Assembly (NCBI GenBank): GCA_000827205.1
Contig: KN832562.1
Coordinates: 881,328-945,327, forward strand
Reading direction: 5' to 3'
Length of the DNA: 64,000 bases
Source of the DNA: Plicaturopsis crispa FD-325 SS-3
Taxonomy: Eukaryota; Basidiomycota; Agaricomycetes; Amylocorticiales; Amylocorticiaceae
The notes under the pieces were generated by a model. The model made no database searches and had not been told where the DNA came from. It saw only the letters and a program-made list of their open reading frames with translations. The first letter of the stretch is position 1, and each line of letters begins with the position of its first letter. Below are positions 11,896 to 24,832 of this stretch, one piece after another. The position numbers and the translations under genes were made by a program.

Positions 11896-13494
11896 TGGAT
11901 GGCGTCCATTTTTGTGTTTGATAGGTTTTTATTTCTGAAGCATTTGTACGCTATGCATGTGACTGTGTACTGACTATTGCATCTCAACGGGCTACTTATA
12001 TATGTTGTCTGGCGAACATTCGATATGTGCAGTACCAGTGCAAAGGATCTTGATGAATATACTTATCATTGGTATCACTGCACGAAATTATAACCTTGAT
12101 ATTTCCTCAGGCATTTCTGTCGAATATTCACTCGAGGCATTCCGGTAAAATTGGGCGTTTAAGCAGCGGCGGTACGTACATAGCGGCCAGCGACTGAATT
12201 ACAGCGACTAGCCACGAGCGCTGAGCGCTGAGTATCATGCATTCATGCAGGAAATGAGACAGAATGTCTGGAGAAAGAACGGAAGCTTAAATTGTGTTAC
12301 GTAAGCAACCGTGGCGGAGCCGAGGCGGGGGCGTTTACTCAACTTCAACGGTCAACCAACTTCCAAGCACTCTCAAATTCGCGCCTAGTTTGCGTTCATC
12401 CTACGCTGTCCTCTCGGATGAGAGCTTGATGTCTACCGGTTTCTCTCCCCAAGAGTTTCGGGTACCCGTGTTTCTTCGCAGGACTACCCAATTCAGCGTT
12501 AGACTTTGAGTTCTACCGGGGTCGGCAGGTGTGTCCGCATTCAACCATATGCATGGGAAGTTCACAATTTGCTAATGCGACCATGTGTACTTAGGCACTA
12601 GTACTCTAGAGGGTGACCCTTTTTGCTCGTGTTCGGCTAGATGTTGCCGTAGCGGGTCAATGGATAACTTTGGCCCAGCGCTAAATTTTGTAGCCTGCTC
12701 GGCCTCTGCTGAGCGTGAATGCGAGGCGCTATTCGGAGTAACACACATTTGCGGGCCTGGTACCAACCCCTGTAGTTGCTCGGGAATGGCGGATTCGGAG
12801 GTATGTGCGTTTTGCTCATCTATACCTGTCGTTTCATCTGAAGCATACGGCCGGCATTTGAATTGTACTCCTAAGATCCCCCAAGATCACTCTCGCTGCA
12901 ATGTTGATATCGACGACTATTTCACTTTTTCCAACTCGCAAATCTACACAATTGTTCCCTTCTGCATCCGCGTGTTCGTCGAGAACAAGTTCGGTCATGA
13001 ATATTGTCCGAGCGTCGTCACACCCGTTCGCACCACCATTCTTAGAGGCGTGTCGAGTGCGCAGTAGAAGCGTGGAGACAAAATGAGACCTTGGTGTCAG
13101 CGGGAGCGTCAGAAGTGCGGGGAGAAGCGGACACGGTCGAAATAGAATTCCCCCGCCTATGTCATACTGATGTGGTTGAGTGCGGCAGCAAAACATATAT
13201 ATCTTTTTGGGTATTCAGTACTGGACGTTTCTTGCTCCCGTTCATCGTCTTCTGCAAACTTTCTCAGGTCTCTGCGTCCATGTACTATCGACAAACCGTG
13301 AACTTGATGCTCAAAACATACTAGCCGCCGAAACCGTAGCCATCAACCGGTCAAACGCGTTTCCGCATCGGCCGACCTCGAGATCCTTTCTTTCATCAAC
13401 AAAATAGCACTGCTCGAGCTCCAGCGCTCATCGGAGTCACCGCTGTTGCTTATCGCTTTCTCTCCACCTGGCGCAGCGCACGGCGTATTGCGCT
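11896..13494. other. Intergenic between sugar transporter and PH protein
   Basis: About 1.6 kb. It contains a 160-codon Cys-rich open frame on the + strand (12585-13067) with no signal peptide and no recognisable family. A partly overlapping minus-strand frame (12834-13196) is equally unconvincing. I see no promoter element that decides between them. Confidence 0.4.
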
Positions 13495-16416
13495 ATGGAG
13501 CCAGTGCGCCAGCCGCCAGCTTTTCAGGTGCGTATGTTCACGAAAGTCCCGTTTCTATACCTCCTGATTCACCCCACGCAGGTACGGGCGACGCAGTTTC
13601 TCAAGAAAGTCTCCAACATTCGCGGCCGGGTCGCACGCCCCAAGACTAGCGTGACAGAGCTAAACGACAATGGCACTCGCAAGCAAACAGCACGCTCGGT
13701 CGATGCGACACGCAAACCGTACAACGACGGCACCGGGCCCGTACTCGACTTGCAGATGCCCACCTCGTTCAACTCGATGGACACCGACGACTCGCAGTCT
13801 GCGTCCTCCAGTATCTCCCCCTCGCGGAACAGCGGCTCGACGTGGGAGCGCGCGCGGAGCGGCAACATAAATAGCGAACGGCTCTCAGGGATGCCCCCCG
13901 TTATGCGCAAGACAAAGAGTCATGGCGTTGTGGGCCGCAGACCGAACACGAGCGACGGGTTGGGTACAGCATCATACCGCCGCCAGCCCGTGCCTACGGT
14001 CGTTGCTTCCCAGCCCCCGTCGACCTCGTCACTCGCAACAGACAGGACGGTGCGACTAGGCCAGTCAGAAGCGTCTATGACGCCAAACATGTCACATCGC
14101 ACTGTGCAAAGTGTTTCCGAGCGACGAGCGCCAGCTAATGCTATGCCATCTCGCGTTATCGCGCATCCTGCAAACCCACAGCCGTCCCCACCTCTTCCGT
14201 CCCCCAGCCCCTCCGCGAGCTCCATCCAGCGTCCCTCCGCCCCTCGCTTGTCCGCGTTACCGCAGTCTCCCCTGACGCGCTTTCACCTCGAAGGCAGCGT
14301 GCGCCTCTCTCCGTCCATTATCACCCGTCAGCCCATGCCCCTCCTGAACCTCCCCACTCTTCCGCTCCCGACGCCGTCGGACCCCTCCACCCGTGCACAG
14401 AGCTCCTCCTCACGCCTGCGCAGTATGCCCGCACTCCCCATAGCCGGGTCGCAAGCACTGGAATCGGCCGACCACGAGAATGCGGCGCTCGACGAGTCAG
14501 ATGAGGACGAAGACGGCGACGGGGATGGCGACGACGTTGAAGGGCGGCCGAGTATGGCGCTTAGTGAACAAGACGACGTAAACGACTCGAGGAGTAGTCT
14601 GGGGTCAGCGAACTCGTCGACAAGCCGTTCGGACCTCCCTGCTGTCGATGTCTCGCGCATCGACCTTTCGTGGTTGTCCAATGACCCTGTTGCAGGACCC
14701 AGTCAGCCTCAGCCAGACCGCACCCCGAAAGCTACTCACGTCGACTACTTCACTGTCAAGACCCCGGAGCGCACATCTGGCACGTCGCGCACTCCCCGTG
14801 CCGAAGAGCGGATACCGCTCCCGCGACGGACGCCCATGGAAGGCCCTTCGTCCGCATCCGCCTTCAAGCGCCCAGCACTATACACTCTAGCCTCCCGCAG
14901 TATGACAGACGTGCTGAGTATCAAGAACCCCCGCCCAGGTAGTCCTGCTGCGGATGGGGTAATTAGCGCGGCTGCGAAGGGAAAATCGCGCGAGACGAAC
15001 TCGCCGTTGCTTCCGGCTTCTGTCAGCGCGTTGGCAGCCCCCGTCCGCGTCACTGCGTCCGAGGAGAAGGACAAAGTGGTGCGGCGGCAGCGGTCCATGC
15101 CGATGTTCAACGCGTCGTCCGACCCCCCTCCGTACCCGTCGTTTGCGCCTTTTGCCCATCCCATGCGCGGTGACGTGCTCATTGCCCCGCGCGAAGACGA
15201 GGGCAGGGAGCGCTTGCCGCCGTACACTAACTCTATATACCTGTGCGGCGTTCTCCCGCGCAAGATGGAGTTTACCGCGCCGGGCGTGCAGGCGAAAGAC
15301 CGGAAGTGGCGGCGCGTCCTGTGCGTCCTCGAAGGCACCGCGTTCAAAGTGTATAGCTGTCCCCCTAGTGTGGCCGGTGTTGGCGTCCTCAGCCATTGGT
15401 GGGAGAAGCAGGTGGGGGTTGGCGATGTGAGCACATCTAGCGCGACTCCTAGCGCGTTAAAAACAGAGGCCAAGCCCAGGGAGTTAGTGCGGCCTGCGAA
15501 GCTCGATGCAGATATGTCGCCAACACCACCGCCTGCTCCCCCACCGGTGGGCATAGAACTCAACGGAATTACGGAGGAGCGACGCTCGCGCCCGCGGAGT
15601 GCGCGCCCACGGACTGCGGATTCGCAACCGCCTACACCCCCCGTTCTTCGCCATCATCGCTCGAAGCGCAGCCTTGCGACGTCGCTGCTGAACCCCGCTT
15701 CGCATCTGCGTGGCTCGCACTCCCGTTCGCGCAGTGACATCGCGCAGATGAGGCCACCCTCCGACTCGAGGGCGCGGCCGTCGCTGAATCTTGCGCGCCC
15801 GTCCCCCTCGCGAAACGGATCTGATCGTTCTGGGCAAAATGCGACGACGCCGTCTAGTGCACACTCCGTAACGATGGCCCTTCCGAACTCTCCGCCGGCT
15901 GAGCTGTCTCCGCCCCCTTCGTCCTCGACGCGTTCAAACTTCCTGCAGATTGCCCGTGCCTCGCCCGCGCGTGGAGAAATTCCGGAGCCTGACCCCGCGA
16001 ATCTAATACACGCGTACACGCTGCAGAACGCGGAGAGCGGGTTGGGAAATGACTATTTGAAGCGGAAAAACGTGATCAGAGTCCGGATGGAGGGTCAGCA
16101 GTTCTTGCTGCAGGCGCCGGACGTAGCCTCAGTCGTTGAATGGATAGAGGTTAGTTTGTTAATATCCACTTCTCGGGCACAGTTTTCTAACGGCCGTACC
16201 ACGACAGGGCCTACATGCTGCGACCAATATTGCCCTCGACTTGGATGAACGCGTGATGCCTAAGGGGCCTATGTTTCCTCGGTACGCCCTTTATTTTTGC
16301 CACGAAGATACACACGTTATAACGATTTTTATAGACGCAGAAGACGTCGTGCTCGCCGCCCCGACGGCGATGCAGCCCAGCGGCCGTCTAGTAGTCGACA
16401 AATACCCGCCGCCTAA
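13495..16416 (+). CDS. Large Ser-rich protein with a split PH domain
   Basis: Exons 13495-13527, 13582-16149, 16208-16281 and 16335-16416 give 918 aa. The first 550 aa are low-complexity Ser/Pro/Thr with an acidic run (DESDEDEDGDGDGDD) and are probably disordered. A pleckstrin homology domain follows, in two parts. The first part, near 15230-15370, has IYLCGVLPRKMEF and RKWRRVLCVLEGTAFKVY. After about 200 aa of Ser/Pro/Arg insertion, the second part, near 15990-16230, has YLKRKNVIRVRMEGQQFLL and the closing helix VASVVEWIEGLHAA. The last exon encodes an Arg tract. Such proteins bind phosphoinositides or Rho-type partners at the membrane in polarity pathways; that role is inferred from the domain only. 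Intron 1 (54 nt) is in frame and stop-free, so its removal is inferred from splice signals. Confidence 0.8.
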
Positions 16417-17118
16417 AAATAAACGATTACTGTCGGCGCCACCATCGATTCCCTTGTATTTTCCTCATGGCCCAACACTGTTTCCACCGCTCCCTGATTG
16501 TACGGATTACGACGGATACGACCTACATTTATCCTCGCCCATTCACGACGCATATTACCTGCTGACTATATATTCCATCCATGGGCTCATAATTCGACGG
16601 ACGATGTTCTGTAATAACGTGTTGTAGTTGTGTACCGAACCCGTGTTATATCCCCTGCTAAACCTGCATTTTCTTGTCGAGTCTCACCTTGAACTTGCGC
16701 CGTTGTTCGCCACAAAAACGAAACGAGAAAAAGAGATGAAAAACTGGTGCAATCGATGACCGTAGTGAACTTTCCCACGCCAGTGGTTCCGGTTTTCGCC
16801 CATCAAAGCTGTCTGGAGGACGCTCACCGTTATCTGTCATCGCCCCATCCTTTTCTTCTACTTTTCGCGGTTCTGGTTGCCGGCTGACCACCGACTATAC
16901 CTGCTTTTCTTCACCAGTCAGTGCAGTCGAACTCCAGCTCAAAAAAAAGACCGCGCTCGTCTCTGCACGACCAGCATCACCCCACCACCACCAACAACAG
17001 ACAACACAGACACTGCGCCCGCCTGTGCTTTTTTACCGCTCGGCAGTCACAGACAAACACACACACGCTAAGCCTCACGACCTAAAGCCACGACCTACGA
17101 CCCCTCGCGAGCTCAGGA
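16417..17118. other. Intergenic / PP1 5' leader
   Basis: 3' end of the PH gene and promoter plus leader of the PP1 gene. The last 150 bases are rich in CA and C-rich tracts, typical of a 5' leader of a highly expressed gene. I see no TATA box and no further gene. Confidence 0.5.
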
Positions 17119-18764
<1,646 letters not shown>

Positions 18765-19742
18765 GTGAGGGTTGAACGGGATCCTTCCCTTCATACCTTC
18801 GTCTCATCTCGTTTGTTTTCCTTCTTTCTGCTCTCGTGTGTTCCGGATTTTCGATTTGCGGCTGGTCGGGTCGGTATGGGTGGTTTGTGTGATAGCGTGG
18901 GAGGGGGCCTGGCTAGCCTGGGGGTTGTGCGTGTTGGTGGCATGGGCATGGACGAGCGGCTGCGACTGACATGAGAGCGAGCGACCGACGGGGTGAAGGG
19001 GGAAAGCCTCGAAAAAAGACACCAGTTCTGGATTCGCATGGACTTGATTGAAATTTGTGACAGGCAAAATTTCGCTCTTCCCTTCCACTATGATTATTAT
19101 TCAACCTCACGGACTCCCCGCATTAGCCCTCTCTTTCACGCACCCGTTTGCTTGCGCTACGCCCCCGCACGACACCACTCCATATCGACTTCCGCTTCAA
19201 GTATTCGCGTCTCTTAACGGGGTGCTGCTCGCTCTTTTCCTTCTCTTATTGCTCTGTCCCTCTCCTTGTCTTGCGCGTCCCCCTTCATAATGTGAGAATA
19301 GGCTAGCTACTCGTACAATTTTACTTATCGCCCGCTGTCCATACACACTCTACCGGTACGCACGCGTGGCGTAAGCTTTAGACTTGTCAAATATTGTATA
19401 CAATTTCCAAACGATTCGACTCGGCTATTTATCCAACACTCTTCCTACCGTCATCTGCCTATCTATGAGACTGGAAGTTTAAGCTTCGAAGCCAAGTCGT
19501 ATAAAGATGCAGTGCTAACGGGCCTATGTAATGCTCCTTGAGTAGGTGCTCCCTGGTTGCTCCGACGTTGACAGAGCTGGCAGTGCTAGCGCTTAGACGT
19601 TGAGTGTGCATTCGCTGAAGACACCAGTGCATGTACAGCAACAGCCAACGCAACTTGAAGGTAAGCAACTGTCTGGATGAATATAATGTTGTGCTCATCG
19701 CGCCTCGCAGATAGCACTTTGAGAGGCGGTTAATTGCGAGAT
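18765..19742. other. Intergenic between PP1 and F-box-like gene
   Basis: About 980 bases, T/C-rich after the PP1 stop (3' UTR). There is no coding frame with family features on either strand. Confidence 0.5.
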
Positions 19743-20717
19743 ATGAGGACTTCAACTCCATCGTCGAGCATGCCGCACGCCCTTCCCTTGGAAGTGATTC
19801 GCTTGGTTCGTGGCATACCATTTGTTTTCACGAGTACGGTGGCTAATTTGGACTGTCTAATCATATCAGGGTGCGTGTTCTTTGACCAAAGTCAAAAAAT
19901 AACGGTGGCTGATTTTGGCCGCACAGTATTTCTCATCGCAGATAGGTCACAGATTCCGACGTTGTGCCTCGTGTGTCGCACAGCTCAATCCTGGTTATAC
20001 CCCACATTGTACACCTCCGTGACACTTTCCAACGTCGGCCTCATCCTGAATTTCTTCAATGCGGTAGGCAATCCCGAAGGCCACCCTCGGCCGTGTCCAT
20101 CTCCTGCAGCCCTCGTACAACGCCTATGGATCGGCCACACATGGTACGCAGGGCAAGGCAGCCTCTGCTATAGCGCCCTGGGATGGCCCATTACCATTAT
20201 CCACCAAATTCTGGTCATGTGCAGCAACCTCCGCGCGCTCACAATCATCAATCTCGACCAGAACGACTGGAGGCGCCTCGAAGACATCCTGCCCCCGTCG
20301 TTGGAGTCACTACAGCTCGGGCCAATCCACGGACCTCTGATCCTCAAGAACTTATCCCGCGGCATACGGCTCCGTAGTCTTACGAGTGCGAACACGTACC
20401 TGAGGGACGAGGAGGTCCGCGACATCGTGCTCTCTTCAGACATGAGGAAATTCCGTCGGATCCATACGACTACCATCGGCATCGGCTACTGCTTTGACCA
20501 GCTGCCGTGCGTGACACAGGCGGACGCATTGGAGGAGATGCAAATTCTGTTCTGCTGCTCGGACGAGAATTTCGAGGATGTGCACGAACTTATCGAGAAG
20601 CACGCAGAGATCTTGAAGGACCCGCGTATCGTGGTGAAGCACGAGTCGAAGTATCGGGGCGACTGGATGCGACTGCTCCACGACGAGTTCGAGAAAGGCG
20701 GGGAAGGCTGGTGTTGA
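19743..20717 (+). CDS. F-box-like protein 1
   Basis: Small F-box-like protein of the expanded agaricomycete type, whose members are thought to bring substrates to SCF ubiquitin ligases. The start MPHALPLEVIRLV (ATG 19770) is the typical F-box opening; an in-frame ATG lies at 19743. Removing 19810-19941 (132 nt, donor GTGGCA, acceptor CGCAG) joins it to HRSQIPTLCLVCRTAQ and SWLYPTLY, which continues the F-box fold. Unspliced, the frame also stays open (325 aa), so the intron is an inference from family shape. The rest is a degenerate leucine-rich region (LRALTIINLD, LESLQLGPI) with an acidic, Glu-rich end. The spliced length is about 280 aa. The substrate is unknown. Confidence 0.7.
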   Translation: MRTSTPSSSMPHALPLEVIRLVRGIPFVFTSTVANLDCLIISGCVFFDQSQKITVADFGRTVFLIADRSQIPTLCLVCRTAQSWLYPTLYTSVTLSNVGLILNFFNAVGNPEGHPRPCPSPAALVQRLWIGHTWYAGQGSLCYSALGWPITIIHQILVMCSNLRALTIINLDQNDWRRLEDILPPSLESLQLGPIHGPLILKNLSRGIRLRSLTSANTYLRDEEVRDIVLSSDMRKFRRIHTTTIGIGYCFDQLPCVTQADALEEMQILFCCSDENFEDVHELIEKHAEILKDPRIVVKHESKYRGDWMRLLHDEFEKGGEGWC

Positions 20718-21301
20718 CGGCTGTCTTGGTAAGTCCGTGTGCCGTTTCGCAAGATCCGTTGCTTTCCTGTCGGAAATCTGCTCGCATTGCTAACGTGCTG
20801 TCCGGCGTAGGTGCTTACTCGCTTACTCAGAATCGTGAAGACTCGGAATTGTATGCCTGGTGATCCTAATTCAACCCGTTTACATTGGTTTCAAGGGCTC
20901 CGGAACATGCTCGCTGCTTCCCTTACTGGTACGTTCTACTTTCTAGCAAATGCCAGGCCTGCACGAGGCCTGCATGGTGTACAGTAAGTATGTTCGTCTG
21001 CCGCGTTGATGTCCGAGGTTTCGGCAGACGGCTTAGTTTTGTGCCACAATACACGCCACGACGTCGACCGAAACCGCGCAGGCTTACCATGATGAAATTT
21101 GGTACGTCTCGACTCCCTACGAACTCTCCATAAGCTGTATAACGAGAATAACTGACAACGCGAATGACGTCATAGGTTTTTCTTGAAGTTTCCACAAGTC
21201 GATTCCTATATAAGTTATAGCAGCTATGTCGTTCCAAAGCAACATACGCGCCTGCCCAACGCCGAACAGCACACATCTATCACGCTCAAATCACGCTAAA
21301 C
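20718..21301. other. Intergenic with DUF2156 gene promoter
   Basis: About 580 bases. It holds the 3' end of the F-box gene and the promoter of the DUF2156 gene. No gene seen. Confidence 0.5.
21207..21214 (+). promoter_or_regulatory. TATA box of DUF2156 gene
   Basis: TATATAAG lies 88 bases before the ATG at 21302, followed by a short leader ending in CTAAACATG. This is one of the clearest TATA elements in the window. Confidence 0.6.
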
Positions 21302-22672
21302 ATGTCTACCAACGGCACACACTTTTACTCCAACGGAGCTGCAGATAGCAGCGATGCCGTCGACGCCGCTGTAAACGACCTCGAGGATACGCCCGACGAG
21401 GCCTCGACGAGCAGCGAATCCAGCTCCTCCGAACTTAATGGCAACTCCATAGATGCCAAGAACGCTATCACCGACCTCGTAGCACAGTACGGTTCCTCCA
21501 GCTCCACGGCGTGGCTCGAATTCTCGCGTTACCACATATGGCGCCCCGCGTCTCCGATACCGGAGTCGTCTTTCCTGCCTGCGCAGGGCTACATGCGCAG
21601 GGGCAAGTATATCTTCGCCTGGGGGAACCCGCTCGTCTCCGACCGCGCCGCGCTCGAGCCGACCGCTGCCGCGTTTATCGCGTGGGCGCAGGGTGAGGGC
21701 CTCCGCCCGATTTGGTGCTGCGTCGACCACGACCTCGAGGTCGTGCTCGGGAGCCCGAAGTTCCAGTGGAGCACGGTGAACTGCATCTATGAGGACATCG
21801 TAGATCCGCACACGGTCCTGCAGCTGACCAGCGATAAGGAGAAGGGAAGCGGTGGCGCGCTCGTGAAGGACCTGAAGAAGAATCTCAGAAGAGCAGAGAA
21901 AGCGCATATCGTTGTCGCGGAGGTGGAGAAGGAGGGGTGGTCGGAGGAGGATAAGAAGGTCGTCGAGGAGGGCATAGAGGCTTGGAAGAAGAGTCGGTCT
22001 GGTGTCCAGATTGCATCGGTAGGTCGATATTCTCTGTGCTTCGCGAGTCTTTCGTTCATCTTCTTATCTTAGACTTCCTTAATGCCCTGGCTCGATGCTG
22101 AGCATCGGCGGTATTGGCTCGCCCGTAAGGATGGCCAGGTAAATACATTCCTGTCTGCCATCGTCATGCACCACTCATAAAATGGGTTATTTTAGATACA
22201 AGGATTGCTCATCCTCACCCGCATTCACGGCGACTCTTGGCAAATCAAGAACTGCGTGTCGTTCCCCTCTGCTCCTAAAGGCACCTCCGAGGATCTCATC
22301 TACACCGCGCTGAGAGACCTGCACGAGGAAGAGGTCCGCGGTGGCTTATGTGGCGACCCCGACAAGCATGTCACGGCGACGTTTGGCATCACCGCCTCGG
22401 ACGAGATCAACCCCGTCGAGAATCTATCTGGCTGGAAGGTGACATGGCTGTCGAAGACCTATTCCCGGATAGCAAAGACGGCGGGACTGACGCGGAGGGG
22501 CGATTTCAGGGTACGTGGCTTTCCTTCCGTGTTCCTGCTGTTCCAACGAAACTCATATCAACTATATCAGAGTAAATTCCACTCGAACCACGAGCCAATG
22601 TATGTGTGCTACCCACAAGACGGGTTCGGGTTAGACACCATCAACGCCCTCATGAAGGTGTTGAAGAAGTAA
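21302..22672 (+). CDS. Free-standing DUF2156 protein (phosphatidylglycerol lysyltransferase C-terminal-like)
   Basis: Exons 21302-22018, 22073-22138, 22196-22510 and 22571-22672 join in frame to 399 aa. A Ser/Asp-rich N-terminal 50 aa precedes a GNAT-fold DUF2156 domain. Marks are AWLEFSRYHIWRP, YIFAWGNPLVS, the basic helix KDLKKNLRRAEKA with K/R residues typical of tRNA-dependent transferases, GLLILTRIHGDSWQIKNC, GLTRRGDFRSKFHSNHEPMY and the C-terminal FGLDTINALMKVLKK. Bacterial relatives (MprF, LysX) move an amino acid from aminoacyl-tRNA to a membrane lipid. In fungi, DUF2156 enzymes make ergosteryl aspartate (fused to AspRS) or ergosteryl glycine (free-standing). A similar lipid aminoacylation is plausible here but is inference; amino acid and acceptor are unknown. 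No membrane segment is visible. Confidence 0.85.
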
Positions 22673-23155
22673 ACGACGTTTCCGCCGCTCTCGCATAATT
22701 TATTGGGTGCAAACTGGGCCACCACTCTATCATACACGCAGTATATTTCACCCCTCTATATCCCAGCCATTTTTTGTATTTTTGGAAGCTGTTATATCAC
22801 GCAATGTAGTAGTACGCGTCGAGGGGAATAATGTACACAAGTTTTCATGTTGTATGTGCACGTTACGGTGAGCGCTCGCCACCGCGCGATCATCTTGTCT
22901 TCTCACTATTTCATGAGATTGCTTTCTGCGTACCTTGCCTCCTACTACCATCAAGTCTCCACCTGAGCACTTCCGCCTGTCTTGCGTTTACCGGATAATC
23001 TAACGCCTTTGCACGACCGAAACGACACGTCAGGCAGCGGACACGCGCGGTTTACACACACCTGGAGGCCCTAGCAGCCAGTACGCACTGCAAGCCGCAC
23101 GAGCAGAAACTGGTGCCAAAACTTAACGGCGCAGTGCCAAATCACTTGAGAAACA
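22673..23155. other. Intergenic between DUF2156 and glycosyltransferase genes
   Basis: 3' UTR of the DUF2156 gene and promoter of the glycosyltransferase gene. No gene or clear element seen. Confidence 0.5.
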
Positions 23156-24604
23156 ATGTCTCGAGGAAATTATGAGAGACTTCCAATGTACGCCGCCTCC
23201 GACTCTACCCCTCGCCTTCGCTCATCCTCCTCTACCCTATCCCTGCACGGCCCATCTGCGCCATCGAACCACACGTACATCCCTGCACCCAAACGCCACA
23301 GGTCGTCGCGGTCCACCACAAATCTAAATGTTCCTGGAAAATCCGTGTTCCCAGTGCGCCCGCGGACGCTGTTCACAATACTCAAATTCGCCCTGCCCGC
23401 CACTTTCGCGCTCCTCCTCCTCGGGCTGTTCATGTACGAACCACACATCGAGCTTTCGTTCTACTCGCGCGCATGGATCCGGAAGGAGATTACGCCCGTC
23501 CCCCCACTCGCCGGCTGCTTTGATCCCTCACGGTCGAGCAGCGCGTACAACGTCAGTGACGCGTTGTACGGGCCGCGGCGGACGGAGGTGCAGGCAGGCG
23601 TGCCGCTGCGCATGGGTATGGACTGCTACGACTTTGCGGGCACCGTGCGCGGCTCGCCTAGTGGTAGCGTGGATCAGGACTTGCCTGCGGACGAGCGCAC
23701 GCACTACCACACGTACTGGCGGAACGATCTCGCACCCTTCGGCCCGCGCCAGGAATACATGCTCAAGTCCTTCTTCGCGACACAGCCGCTGGGGTCTTCG
23801 CGCCTCATCCTTTGGTCGAACGGGGATCTCTCCTCGAATGACATCCTTGCAAGTTACAAGCGCAAGTATCCTCGTGCGTTTGACTTGCGGGTGGTGGATA
23901 TTCCAACACTTGCGGTAGGAACTGCGCTTGAGGGCCATGAGGTGCTGAAAGTGAAGGATAGCAAAGCATGGGTAGATGGCGATTTAATACGACTACTTGT
24001 GATCTGGGTGTACGGCGGCGTATGGGTCGACATGGACAGTCTCTTGACAAGAAGTCTCGAGCCCCTCCTTGAGCACGAGTTTGTCACGCAATGGGATTGC
24101 TATGGTGCGTGCCACTCCACCATTAATATTATTCCTAACCAACTGAAACACTGTACAGACAAAATATACCAACCGCTCAACGGCGCACTGATGCACTTCC
24201 GCAAACACTCTGCCTACCTATGTGAGGCGTTCCACATCATGGCCTCGTCTGAGCCGCCGCGCTCCGGCTCGACAGACTGGGGTGCGCTGCTCTACCTCAA
24301 GCTGTGGCGGCGTCTCGTCGGCGCGTCCATCCCGCCCTTCAAAGTGTTGCCGTTCTGCTTCAGCGACGCACGCTCGTGCCGACTCGACAACCGGCTGCCG
24401 GATCCGTTTGCCGACGATGGAAAGGCATGGGAGGGCCGGGACAGCACTCGCGAGGGCGGCCCGCTGGACGTTCGGCTGGGCAAGGTGTTTGGTGTGCACC
24501 TGCATAATCAGTGGGAGAAGGCGTTCCCGAAGGATGGGTGGGTCGAGCGGCTGTTGCTGCGGCGATTTGAGCAGAAGCTGGACGGAGGAGCGGATGAGTT
24601 GTAG
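23156..24604 (+). CDS. Type II membrane glycosyltransferase, GT32-like (DXD)
   Basis: Golgi-type glycosyltransferase of the DXD sugar-binding family that includes yeast Och1 and alpha-1,4-glycosyltransferases. A cytosolic Ser/Arg-rich tail of 70 aa is followed by one membrane segment (residues 71-93, LKFALPATFALLLLG), then a lumenal catalytic domain. The nucleotide-sugar motif is YGGVWVDMDSLL, with Asp292-Met-Asp294 as the metal-binding DXD. Further family marks are LNGALMHFRKHSAYLCEAF, STDWGALLYLKLWRR and the C-terminal HLHNQWEKAFP. Exons 23156-24104 and 24159-24604 give 464 aa. The 54-nt intron is in frame without a stop, but its removal restores the conserved junction CYDKIYQPLNGAL. Donor is probably GDP-mannose or UDP-sugar; the product is not known. 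Confidence 0.88.
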   Translation: MSRGNYERLPMYAASDSTPRLRSSSSTLSLHGPSAPSNHTYIPAPKRHRSSRSTTNLNVPGKSVFPVRPRTLFTILKFALPATFALLLLGLFMYEPHIELSFYSRAWIRKEITPVPPLAGCFDPSRSSSAYNVSDALYGPRRTEVQAGVPLRMGMDCYDFAGTVRGSPSGSVDQDLPADERTHYHTYWRNDLAPFGPRQEYMLKSFFATQPLGSSRLILWSNGDLSSNDILASYKRKYPRAFDLRVVDIPTLAVGTALEGHEVLKVKDSKAWVDGDLIRLLVIWVYGGVWVDMDSLLTRSLEPLLEHEFVTQWDCYGACHSTINIIPNQLKHCTDKIYQPLNGALMHFRKHSAYLCEAFHIMASSEPPRSGSTDWGALLYLKLWRRLVGASIPPFKVLPFCFSDARSCRLDNRLPDPFADDGKAWEGRDSTREGGPLDVRLGKVFGVHLHNQWEKAFPKDGWVERLLLRRFEQKLDGGADEL

Positions 24605-24832
24605 TCCAGTCCGTGCTGAGCGCTGCGACATTTGTTATAATATTTAATCCCTTCATAGTATACGGATTTATTGGGCTCATGCTAAGGCTGAAGTGTGGTA
24701 ATAAAGGACGGTAACTCATTGCAGGATGTATGTGCTCTGTAGACATTTTGAGTGCATACCGGGGTATGACACTCGGACATGCGATACTAGGTTGGATGTA
24801 TGAGTGCAAGGAGAACATCATCAGGCCTGGAC

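Noticed and set aside
12585-13067. 160-codon Cys-rich plus-strand frame
   Set aside because: No signal peptide, no regular Cys spacing and no promoter; an overlapping minus-strand frame is about as long. It may be chance.
12834-13196. 120-codon minus-strand frame
   Set aside because: No recognisable motif and conflicts with the plus-strand frame above.
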